DNA of 64,000 bases from Gnetum montanum (taxonomy: Eukaryota; Streptophyta; Gnetopsida; Gnetales; Gnetaceae). Below are positions 55,801-64,000 of the stretch, piece after piece. The notes beneath the pieces are model-generated. The model made no database searches, was not told the DNA's origin, and saw only the letters and a list, made by a program, of their open reading frames with translations. Every line of letters starts with the position of its first letter. Positions within the stretch are counted from its first letter, which is position 1. The translations under genes and the position numbers were made by a program. The DNA lies in assembly GCA_015680685.1 (NCBI GenBank), contig MNCI01029492.1, positions 2,147 through 66,146 on the forward strand. The letters run 5' to 3'.

Positions 55801-56637
55801 TGACTTTAAGTCATGCTATGAGTTTGCCTCTACTAGGTTGACGGGTGATCATTCTTGACAAACCTCCGAGGTTACTTATACCAGATATTAGAATCTATTG
55901 AATCACCAAGTAATTATGACTCGGAAGCTAGTAGAGCGAAATGCACAAATTGATTTGCTGAATCTCAAGTGTCAAGATTGGAAATATTTTGCTTCTAAGG
56001 TGTGGAAATGGGGCCAAGATGAAAAGAATCATAAGTACCATTATAAAAAATCTTTAAAGGAGATATCCATAGAGAAGCATCAACTAGAGATGTTTGTAGA
56101 GGGTTTAGGTCTACGGTCTTCATTTGATGCCTTTGCTAGGCACACTGTGGTAGAGATGGAATCTCCTAAGAGAGTAATCACTATAGCTTCTGGGGAGACT
56201 TCTGTAGGCGAGTTTCCTCTTAAACATCCTACTTGGTCTGCTATGGACAAAGGGAAGGCCTTAGCTAATATTGATCTAGGCCTTGATGGAACAGACTGGG
56301 CAAGTGTCCCTAAAGAAGAAATCCTTTGTCAGCTAGAGTTTGGTCTACGAGGATCCTCTTTAGTAAGTTTTTTAAACTTGTAACTTTTTATTCGTTTTTA
56401 GTAGAAAATGTTATCCCCCCTTTTTTTGTTTTTAGTTAATTATTCTCTTTTACTTTTTCATAGAATCATGGCAATGACGGTGGCCACAAAGGTGGCCCTA
56501 GTGAAGGGGAAACTCATGATGCGGGGGAGCTTGAGGGGAAAGCCCCTCCTGATCCTGATGTTGAGTTTTTAAATTTGACATTGTCATTAGTTATGTTTCT
56601 ATGGGTTGTAAACAGAATTTTTTGTTTTGAGTTTTGA
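52883..56637 (+). CDS. Unrecognised multi-exon antisense gene carried by element H (exon structure inferred, several stops)
   Basis: Seven coding blocks can be chained on the plus strand: 52883-53330, 53406-53681, 53748-54814, 54925-55194, 55284-55487, 55578-56362 and 56464-56637 (about 1,070 codons). Introns of 75-110 bp begin GTAAGG, GTAATA, GTAAGT, GTATGT, GTACAT or GTAAGT and end AG, except the second, whose acceptor reads TG. Phases match at every junction. Ten or so in-frame stops remain, mostly where TGG, CAG or CGA would give them by one transition; within blocks I find no frameshift. Content: globular N-terminal half ('GVLAWFGTIDFDG', 'VVIWSHLSEQLAQSVLETML', 'FREIDDAQWWLHDKASPHI'), then 'NWAQFLLSGFHEEVVRLHSN', a basic segment ('RRATRVIKETIGKAKSKVQR'), an acidic segment ('EEEEVPTNQGEENEVGSDEM'), a Lys-rich coiled-coil-like stretch and a Gly-rich end. 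I recognise no family. Extra antisense ORFs are known in Tat elements, usually near the 3' LTR. The start exon is uncertain and may lie before the 52538 donor. Confidence 0.6.
53331..53405 (+). other. Intron in the antisense gene (example with best signals)
   Basis: GTAAGG donor after 'gtagaaag', a T-rich body and a 'tttctttgcag' acceptor. Joining the flanks keeps the frame. The 75-bp length is typical of short plant introns. The orientation of the splice signals shows the gene is read on the plus strand, opposite to element H. Confidence 0.7.
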
Positions 56638-56956
56638 ATGAACAGATGCATAAACTTGGTTAACTCTTGTAATCGTCCATTTATGTATTTACACATTTTT
56701 TGTTATTTTCATATTCCAGTTTTTGTTTTTGTTTTGTTGTTTCTGAATGTTGAAAAGAAGTAATGTAGGGACATGGAGCGAAAGTCTTTTTGCTTGTTTG
56801 TTGTTTAAGTGTAAACATGAAATAAAGTGCAAATGTAACCTAAACAATAACTGTGTCTATGAAAACATAAAGGAAAGCATGACTTGTACTGCAAAGATGT
56901 AATCATAGAATGTAAACTCGGAATTTAAACTTTTGAGACAAACGAAAGTAAACTTG
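56638..56956 (+). other. Region 3' of the antisense gene
   Basis: T-rich sequence with runs such as 'gttttgttgtttctg', as expected for a 3' untranslated region. No clear AATAAA is followed by a defined end. The sequence is shared by both transcription directions, because the element H sense transcript must also cross it. Confidence 0.4.
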
Positions 56957-57235
56957 CTCTAGTTTAAGGCCATTTCGGGTCATACGTATGTGCATGTCAG
57001 TTTAAAGTCATGACGGACTACGACGTGATCATTCTAGTTTAAGGCCATTTTGGGCCACCAATAAATAGGAGGGATATCAATGAATACGATGGGTTTTGAT
57101 GCAAACCAGCCATTTTCGACCGTGGCTAGTTTTATGTCATTACAGACATGTGATAGTTTAATGTCATCCCGGACGTGTGTAGTTTAGCGTCATCTTAGAC
57201 GATCATAGTTTAATGTCATTGCAGACTGAAGTAGT
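56957..57235. repeat. Motif array 2 next to protease (TAGTTTAATGTCAT--CGGAC-like)
   Basis: Seven copies every 28-60 bp: CTAGTTTAAGGCCATTTCGG, CAGTTTAAAGTCATGACGG, CTAGTTTAAGGCCATTTTGG, CTAGTTTTATGTCATTACAG, ATAGTTTAATGTCATCCCGG, GTAGTTTAGCGTCATCTTAG and ATAGTTTAATGTCATTGCAG. The core TAGTTTA--GTCAT is the same as in array 1. It lies immediately downstream of the protease frame in element sense. Confidence 0.78.
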
Positions 57236-57238
57236 TTG

Positions 57239-58200
57239 TTAATTATTTAATAACTTTTTTATTTTCCTCATTTTTATGTTAGGAGTGGGTTTAATGATCA
57301 TGATCTGATACTCGGCATCTCCTTCGCTAAGTATGTTGAATGGTAGCTCTGCCCAAGAGACATCTGGTGGAGTAAGCTCTAAGTCAGTATCCTCAGATGT
57401 TTCTGGGTTAGGTGGTGTTTCCTTAGCTTTTGAGGGACCACGATTTATGTGTTGGTCCTCACTTTGGGTTTCATTTGTTTCTTTCGGTATAGAAATTCTA
57501 TCGAGTTTATGCTCATGTGGAGTGTCCTCTTGTTCAGGCTCCTCAAATTTAACTTCAGAGCCTTGATTTTCCTCCGTGTGAGATGATATGGTGGGATGTA
57601 GCAGCATCTCCATGGATAATGATTTCACCCCCCTCATAGGGTAAGTGAATCTCTTGATGAATGGGGGAAGACACTGCTTTTAACTAGGCTAACTAGGGTC
57701 TTCCTAGGATTAGGTTAAAACTAGGCATCTCATCAATAACCACAAAGTCTTCACATGTGGGAAATCGATCCCCTGCTATAAAATCCAAGGTCAATGTACC
57801 CTTAACCACTACTCATGACCCGTTAAATGACTTCAAGCATGTCGTAGGCATCGGTTTAATTGATTCTATGAGCCCTAACTATTCAATGATGGGATAAGGC
57901 ACTACGTTTGTGGCTGCTCCGTCATCTACATGTACTCGATGTATTTTGAACTGATTAACTCATATGGTTATAAACATGGGTTCATGGGTGACATCTTCGG
58001 TTTTCTCGTCGATCTTAATGTTTTCAGGATGAAAGCCTAATGATTTAGGTTTCGATCCTTCTCGTGTAGACATTACCATGTGTATAAAGGGTTCATTTGT
58101 GGGTAGGTTTTTGCTAACTGGGATTGATGTTAACATTTGTACTAAGGCTTCACGATGAACTGGCGAAGTCAATATGAGGTCGTACAAGCTCAATGATGTG
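57239..58200 (-). pseudogene. Element H aspartic protease and C-terminal extension
   Basis: 'VHREALVQMLTSIPV' and 'NQFKIHRVHVDDGAATNVVP' carry the active site (Asp-Asp-Gly-Ala-Ala, 57912-57926, the Tat-type form of D-S/T-G). 'LIESIKPMPTTCLKSFNGS', 'DRFPTCEDFVVIDEMPSFNL' and 'ILGRP' (flap and second hydrophobic motif) follow. A 132-codon acidic extension (57637-57239) ends at TAA just before array 2. Three or four stops interrupt it. Confidence 0.82.
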
Positions 58201-61200
58201 TTCTTTTGTTTAAGGGCTTGCGTAACCTATGTTAGGGTGTTAGCTAAGTCTTTACCATTGGGAATATTCTTGTCCATGGCCACTTGATCCATTGGGCCTA
58301 CCAGTTGTATCTCACGTGGGGTAACTTTCGTGTTATTTTTCATGACTGTTGGGTTTGATATCTATTGCATTCTTGATTTTTCCTTTTTATAACTCATGCT
58401 TGGCTCATTGTTAGAAGGAGCCATAGGTATTGCGCTTAACGGAGTTGGTTTTGGGGGCCCCAGTGCAAGGCGTTGACGTTCCTTCACCAAACGTTCCTTG
58501 GTGAGCTTATCTACTAGGCGTTGTCATGTGGGTTGTGTGGGAACATTTGGGGTCAGAGTATGGGGTTGTTTCGGGACTCGAATGATGAATGGGATGGGAC
58601 AAGATTGTGTCTAAGGCATATCAGGCTGCCTAGGCACCTTGACCACAAACGGGATTGGGCGATTTGTATTTGGTACCTCTATCGTGGCAACTGTCGATGA
58701 TACCTAGACCACGAAGGGAGTGGGCCAGTTTGATGGTGTCACACTAGTGGTTGTATCAGCAGAGGGCACACGAACAACAAATGGTTTGGTTTGGGGTGGT
58801 ACCTATGCCGTTGCCGCCGCAGGAGGTACTTAGATGACCAATGGTTTTTGTGGGGCAGGAGGCTCGTGTAGAGAATATGAAGGTTGAGGTGATGTTAGTG
58901 CAATAGGGGGAACATGAGCTACGAGGGGGTTCTTTGGTGTTTCATAGTTATTATTTGTGTAGATGGTGTTAATTATGTATGGCGCTTCTTTGGTGTTTAG
59001 GGGATCTTTATATATGCCCATGGATTGGTTTTGTGGTTTGATCGGGTTGGCCTCATCAAAAGTAATCTCACCTCCATCAATCATTCATTGAATGTCTTGT
59101 TTTAAGGTGAAACAATAGTCAGTGCTATGCCCATTACGTTGGTGGTACTCACAAAACTGGTCTAGTCTAAAGCCTCTTGGAACTGGGGGCTCATCTGGTG
59201 TTGCCAAGCTTGGGTTCTTGACCAATTCACAGAATCGATCATGTCCTTGAATTAACGCGGGGGACAATTGTTTATGTTTCATTAGCCTAGCCTTCAAGAG
59301 TTGGTCAAATAATTGTGAAGGTTTCATGGGCAATGGTGTGTATTGAGAGGGGTCTCTCCTCTCAAAGTTTCTTGCATGACTCAGTGTAACATTTTGTGAT
59401 GTGGATGGTCCGAGTGGAGTAGTGGGAGCAGGTCTAGTATAGCTAGTAGGGGTAGTAGGTGGTTTACCTTGTTGTCTTGTACTTGTTTGTTGAGTTTCTG
59501 CTACTGCTGCTACTGTTGCCTTAGCCTTTTCTTTTTCTTTTTTGGTGTCTTGATTTTTAAAGGCTAAGCAAGCAGGGTCATGGCTATTTTGGGCTGCCTC
59601 TTCTATGTTCTTTATTTGCATGAAAGCTTGGCTTAGAGTGCACGCATTTAAATAGTACATTTTAGATTTCACGAAATCATTTACGACTCCCTTTAGGATG
59701 GTGAGTAAGTACGTTTCAAGGATTGGTTCATGAAGTTAGTTTAGCGCAGCACTTCATCTCTAAATGAATTTTTGTACAGGTTGAAGTGGTGCTTGTTTTA
59801 CCTATATCAGACTATCCAAGGTTGCTTTAGGTTTTAGGTTGTATTTAAACCTGGTAACGAACTAGTGTAAGAGATCCTCCAAAGAGGATATGGAGTTACG
59901 AGACAAGGCTTGGTACCAATCTAAAGCTCTCCCAGTGAGGGACATGGTGAAAACACATAATATTGTATGGTGCCATGCCTGCAGCAATAAACATTCTAGT
60001 CTAAACGTGACCAGATGGGCATTGGGGTCTCCTTCCCCGTTGTATTTGGTTAGTTGAGGTAAAGAAACTCCTTTGGACAGGCTCAATGGTGGTACCAAAG
60101 AGCTAATAGGATCATCTTGGTAAAATTCTAATACTTTAAGCTCTTCATTGTTGGCCATTTTGAGGTATTTTACCTCATCAGTGAGTTCTTGCATCATCTT
60201 TTTAGCTTCGGCCTAGTCTTGGGCACTAGGTGAAGTGGCAGGTTGGTTATGTTGTGTAGTATGAAAGTTAGATTGTTGTACGGTGGGTGGGAAAGAAGAA
60301 AGTTGAGTGGTCGAAGGTTGCACTTGTGGAATATTCATGGTGGATGCTACTAAGGATGGCATACTGTAAGGAAAAGATTGTTGTTGTTGTTGTACTTGAG
60401 GGATGTTCATGGATGGAATTGTAGGAGGTGGTATGTTGTAATGAGAGGGTTGGTGCGATTGCATGCCATTCACGGCCCACTGTCTAGTTATGATTTGTGA
60501 GAGAACACCCTGAACTTGTTGAGTTCAAGTGGTGAAGGGTGTCCCTTGAGTTTGTATTCGTGGTATGTAGTGAGTGGATGTAGAAGTAGGTATCACAGAC
60601 GGCATCCCAATCACTTGGGATGGGAAGGTCACTCCTACATTAGTTTGAGGGGGGTATTATTGGGGTTGTACTTGTAAGAGAGGGGATAACGTGGTGACAG
60701 AAGGCATAGTGGGGATGGGTATATTGAATTGAATATCGGTCATAGGGAGAGTGGGAATAAGAGTAGATGCTTCCTATTGAGCCACATGTGCTTGAGTGGT
60801 TTTAAATGAATGGAGGGACATAGTCTCCCCTGTGAAAGAGTGGAATAACGGGTTCGCGTAAGTGTGTAGACTGAGAGTATGGTATGAATCCTTATGTTTG
60901 GACTGAGCCGCAAAGTCATCCTCCTCTTCTAATTGAGGATTTACTATGGACTGGTCTAGAGATTGACTCCTTACCAGGAGGAGCTATGAGATGAGCTTAG
61001 AGTAGTGCTCTAGAAGAGGGATGATGTCATATGGGGAGGGGATGAACTCATGTCCTCCCTTATGAATCAGTTCATACTGTTTCTTAGCCTCCAGTTTAGT
61101 TTGATCTACTGCCAAAATGGCTTGGATCTTTACACATATAAAATTATACAATTCTTGCGTTATGAAATTAAATGATGGATTCTTCCTTTGCAGTCTAAGA

Positions 61201-61334
61201 GATCAGCGAGGTCCCCCTCGGGGGTTGACCTCACCGTGGGCCCCTATGGGTTGCATGATGGGTATCGACATTACTGTGGGGACATTGATATCTGAAGTAG
61301 ACATGGTTGAAACATTGGTATTGGTAGTACTCAT
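58200..61334 (-). pseudogene. Element H gag
   Basis: ATG at 61334 gives MSTTNTNVSTMSTSDINV. A long Gln/Pro/Thr-rich N-terminal part runs to about 60213 ('QVQQQQQSFPYSMPS'). The gag core (60197-59620) has 'GVSLPQLTKYNGEGDPNAHL', 'FTMSLTGRALDWYQAL' and 'SLEDLLHQF'. A Cys/His motif, 'FCEYHQRNGHSTDYCFTLKQ' (59150-59090), is the Tat-type C-H-H-C pattern, then 'MIDGGEITF'. A linker with repeated 'PFVV-VP' units (58860-58560) connects to protease. Open stretches of 195 and 111 codons show mild decay. The role is the capsid that packages element RNA. Confidence 0.85.
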
Positions 61335-61775
61335 GGTGAAAAGGTCCTAAGTGTAACAAGGTAGATGGGAGACAGTGTCAACGTGCACAGGTGAAGATTT
61401 GGCCAAGTATGAAACGGATATACTCGTTAGCATACACCCTCAGCATGCAGACTGGATACACAGTGTATACCTAAGTCTGGTAGTGTGTAGACTGGATCCA
61501 CAGCGTATGGACTAAATCCCCAATGTACAGGCTCCAAAAATTAGCGTACAGGATGAGCAGGTAGCGTACAGACAGAGTGGACAGCATTGAGATTGGACAA
61601 CATGTAGATAGGCTAGGCAGCGTATACACGCTGAGATTGTAGAAGATCTGGCTGAACAGAGCATAGATTTGGAAGGTTCAAAATCAGATCTATGTTAACA
61701 GAGTGTAAATCTAAAAAAAAACTGACTGTAGATCTAGGATCACAAGGAGCATGTCTATGAGATCACCCAGATGGA
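61335..61775 (-). other. Element H 5' leader
   Basis: This is untranslated sequence between primer site and gag ATG. It contains about a dozen copies of 'cagcgtacag' or 'cagcatgcag'-like words spaced 20-35 bp (61440-61640), the same word family as in the LTRs and the antisense promoter region. Confidence 0.65.
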
Positions 61776-61792
61776 CCCTCCTTCTAGCACCA
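61776..61792 (-). promoter_or_regulatory. Element H primer binding site, tRNA-Asn type
   Basis: The minus strand reads TGGTGCTAGAAGGAGGG after a 5-bp spacer from the LTR. From memory this fits the complement of the plant tRNA-Asn 3' end (TGGCGCTAGAAGGAGGG) with a single C-to-T change. It differs from the tRNA-Asp type used by A, C and G. Confidence 0.65.
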
Positions 61793-61797
61793 TTTTC

Positions 61798-63401
61798 TAT
61801 ACCATTCGAAATCGTTAATGCAAGGCTGGAATGAAACAAACACTGAGAGATCTACAAACAAGCATAGAAGACTCTACCTTTGCTTGAGGGTGAGCTAGAA
61901 CTGATGAAGATAGAATACCTTGGGTGGTCCACAAGCAAATCAAACAAGGATTTCCCCAAACGTATGCAAATGTGCCATACACTAGGTTATGTGTAAATAG
62001 CATAATAAGTGTAAACCAGAACATAAATGTGCAACATAAATAAATAGGTAAGCAAGAATGAACAAAAAATGTAATAAATCTTAATTAGAAATGAAGCAAT
62101 TTTATTGCAAAATGGAGATTACAATGCACCGGTCTGAACGCAGTTGTGGATATGACATAAGGCAGATGAAAAGCCGATGAATGCAGAGGGATGATGTTAT
62201 GATGGTTTGGACTACAGGCATAGCTTGAAGGCTGTATGGTCAGCGTGTAGGGTAGAAGTCCAGCGTGCAAGGTTGGCGTTCCCAATCATCTCCCAATGTG
62301 ATCTTTTTTTTATCCCTCCTCTCTCTCTTTCTCAACAGAAAATTGGAACTTTTATAGGTTTTAGGATGTGAAACTTGGATCTGGAGTGGTATGAGTGGCC
62401 GTTCGTGAGAAAATCTCAAGTTGAATGACATGTGGTTGTGTTGCCTTAGTGCAAATAATATTACAACTATACAGCATGCTGTAGCTAGCATGTACATGCT
62501 GGGTGTGTGAACCTAGCATACAGACTTGACCAACACAAAAGAATTAAACTTTACAAATGAACACTACTATTACAATAGAAAATCTTGAACTTGGCCCTTG
62601 GATTTCAGCTCTGGTGTCATGAGAATGCTGCCTGTGGATTTTCAGCTCATTTGGACTTGATTTGACATGGTTTTGGAAGGCTTCAAGTGGCGTACGCTGT
62701 GCTGCACACTGGGTGTGCAGGTCAGCATGCAGGTTGGCTGAATCATCTGATTGACCTCGCTTTTGGTTGTGCACACTGGGCGTGCACGCTGGGCGTGTAG
62801 AGTATGTATGCTCAATGTATAGGTCATGGAAGTGCATCATTTTGAGGTTGAATCTTCATTTTTGGAAGCCCGGGATGATGCCTAACAATTTCCTTGCCTA
62901 TGAGAGTCAATTGTAGGCGGAGATCTGGTTCTAGGGTGCCTATTCTGAGAGATCCTTGATGGTGCACGCTGAGCATGCATGCTGGGCGTACATGAATGAA
63001 AACCCATCATTTGGAGCTTAAAATATTATTTTTAGATTCCTAACAACTATTGGGGACCTTGGGGAAGGTCTTGGGGGGTCCAAACACTCAATTTGGCATG
63101 TTTTGCCTAATTTTTTGGGCCCAAACATTGCTATACATTGGCCTATATGCTAGCCAGTGTACAGCCCAGTGTGAACAGAGTATACTTGGCCAAACCCAAG
63201 TATTTTGAATTCAAAACATGAAATTTCCAATGTCGGATGCTGATGTAGTCACCTATTGGTCCCAGGGAACTTTTACTTTCTTGATTTGACTCCGTTTGAT
63301 GTTGTTTGTGAAGTTCGCAAGTTTCGGTCATGCTAGGAAGCATCATGACTTAGCTCGATTCTTGTCGGAAAGTGTTAGGTCCAAATTTTTGTGGTGTTTT
63401 A
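61798..63401 (-). repeat. Element H 5' LTR
   Basis: Colinear with 44904-46509 over 1604 bp. On the plus strand it begins TATACCATTCG (decayed from TGTACCGCCC) and ends GGTGTTTTA. It is followed by the GAGTG target duplication (63402-63406). Confidence 0.92.
62349..62356 (-). promoter_or_regulatory. TATA box of element H 5' LTR
   Basis: The minus strand reads CCTATAAAAG followed within 25 bp by a GA-repeat ('gagaaagagagagag'), a common initiator-side context in plant promoters. The same arrangement occurs in the 3' LTR at 45455-45462. Confidence 0.65.
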
Positions 63402-63406
63402 GAGTG

Positions 63407-63930
63407 GATTGTAAAGAGTTTGGTGCACTTAGAATGAGCACATGTCAAAATTATAGCCTTTCACCTCAATCCAATGATGAGGCCCAAAAAATTCATAGTC
63501 TTCTTCACCTATGCATGCATCGCTCTAAGCAGAAGATTCCCTATTGATCTTCCATAGCTAATCTATCTTAAGATAGAGAAGTGCTTTAAGGAGAATGAAT
63601 GTCGAAGGAAGACACTCCCAATTCCATGTCTCATTAGAACATTGTGCAAAAGGAAAGGCATAGACTGCTACACCAATGATGCAATCTATCATGCTCTAAC
63701 TGCTTCTTAGGCAAAGATGATGAAGGATAAAGTGCCTGCGAAGCTGGTCCAGGAAGAGGAACAAAAACCACCACTTCCATCATGCACTCATGAAACAATG
63801 CTAGATTTTTATGCTACCATTGAGCACATGAATGAAGTCTGTGAATAGCTTTTGCAACAACAGTAGTAGCAGACAAGAATGAGTGGTGGTGATCCATTTG
63901 TGTATCAACCAACCATGAGCCACCTCAACG
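63407..63930 (+). pseudogene. Plus-strand ORF I, 3' part
   Basis: Removing H and one GAGTG copy restores the frame from 44898. It reads 'DCKEFGALRMSTCQNYSLSP', 'IHSLLHLCMHRSKQKI', then after a shift near 63540 'EKCFKENECRRKTLPI' and 'LIRTLCKRKGIDCYTN', 'MMKDKVPAKLVQEEEQKPPL' and a Gln run near 63855. The 'P-LI--LCK-KGI' segment resembles a domain seen in plant transposon proteins, but I cannot name the family with confidence. It ends near 63930; the rest of the window (to 64000) is unassigned. Confidence 0.55.
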
Positions 63931-64000
63931 AATTTTCTTGAGTTATAAGCTAGGTGAAGGATGGGGTGCTAATATTTTTTGCCAATGAATATAGGTGCTT

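Larger units (their letters stand above)
44904..63401 (-). mobile_element. Element H: giant Tat-lineage Ty3/gypsy retrotransposon, 18.5 kb, minus strand
   Basis: LTRs of 1606 and 1604 bp are flanked by a perfect GAGTG duplication (44899-44903 and 63402-63406). Order in element sense: 5' LTR, tRNA-Asn-type primer site, gag, protease, [antisense gene unit], RT, RNase H, second (archaeal-type) RNase H, integrase, 3' untranslated region, polypurine tract, 3' LTR. Two RNase H domains and the gag Cys/His motif mark the Tat lineage. LTR identity by eye is about 87-90%. Only scattered stops, mostly transition-type, break the coding regions, so H is the youngest element here. Confidence 0.92.

Noticed and set aside
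63407-63930. Calling ORF I an Athila env or a named transposase
   Set aside because: The resemblance rests on one short segment and composition. Without a search it is left unnamed.

Overview
The window looks like intergenic DNA from a very large plant genome. It holds almost no intact host coding sequence, and about 80% can be assigned to nested, decayed LTR retrotransposons of plant types (Athila-like, chromovirus, Tat). The remainder is short relics of real plant genes (a purine permease and a subtilisin-like protease), a Helitron-type helicase relic, a LINE tail and a hAT-like element. A gymnosperm would fit this landscape, but the sequence alone does not fix the species. There is no rRNA, tRNA gene, CRISPR array or bacterial-style operon. 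Two single N bases (14474 and 23514) mark assembly uncertainty.

Layout: 1-461 is the tail of an LTR. 512-646 (-) is a LINE reverse-transcriptase tail. 1171-11259 (+) is a complete but heavily mutated Athila-like Ty3 element (A) with both LTRs, a tRNA-Asp-type primer site, gag, protease, RT, RNase H, integrase, a 2.2-kb post-pol tail and a perfect CAATG target duplication. 11651-16174 (-) is a gag-only Ty3 element (B) whose 5' LTR is split by a 1149-bp hAT-like insertion (14723-15871). 16442-19240 carries purine-permease and subtilase pseudogene fragments. 19240-21606 has AT-rich DNA, a 113-bp tandem repeat and a PIF1/Helitron helicase relic with a duplicated 3' end. 23293-29248 (+) is a second Athila-like element (C), cut by a chromovirus (D, 29249-32205, -). 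Two more relatives that have lost pol follow (E, 33191-37830; G, 37998-44340, both +). G carries a solo LTR (41844-42717).

The right third is one young-looking giant element, H (44904-63401, -, 18.5 kb), with 1.6-kb LTRs, a perfect GAGTG target duplication, gag, protease, RT, two RNase H domains and integrase. That is the Tat-lineage layout. It interrupts an older plus-strand ORF (44442-44898 and 63407-63930). Between its protease and RT, H carries a plus-strand (antisense) gene-like unit of about 1,070 codons in seven exons, with mostly canonical GT-AG introns and a telo-box-bearing upstream region. I do not recognise its protein. Arrays of a roughly 22-bp motif flank the coding blocks of H. 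This antisense gene with its motif arrays is the most interesting signal in the window.

How the parts relate: A, C, E, G and the LTR fragments at 1-430, 32212-32497 and 41844-42717 belong to one extended LTR family with a shared end sequence and, where seen, a shared tRNA-Asp-type primer site. Their pol genes carry many stops, often C-to-T or G-to-A, as expected from decay of methylated cytosines. H is clearly younger than its neighbours.
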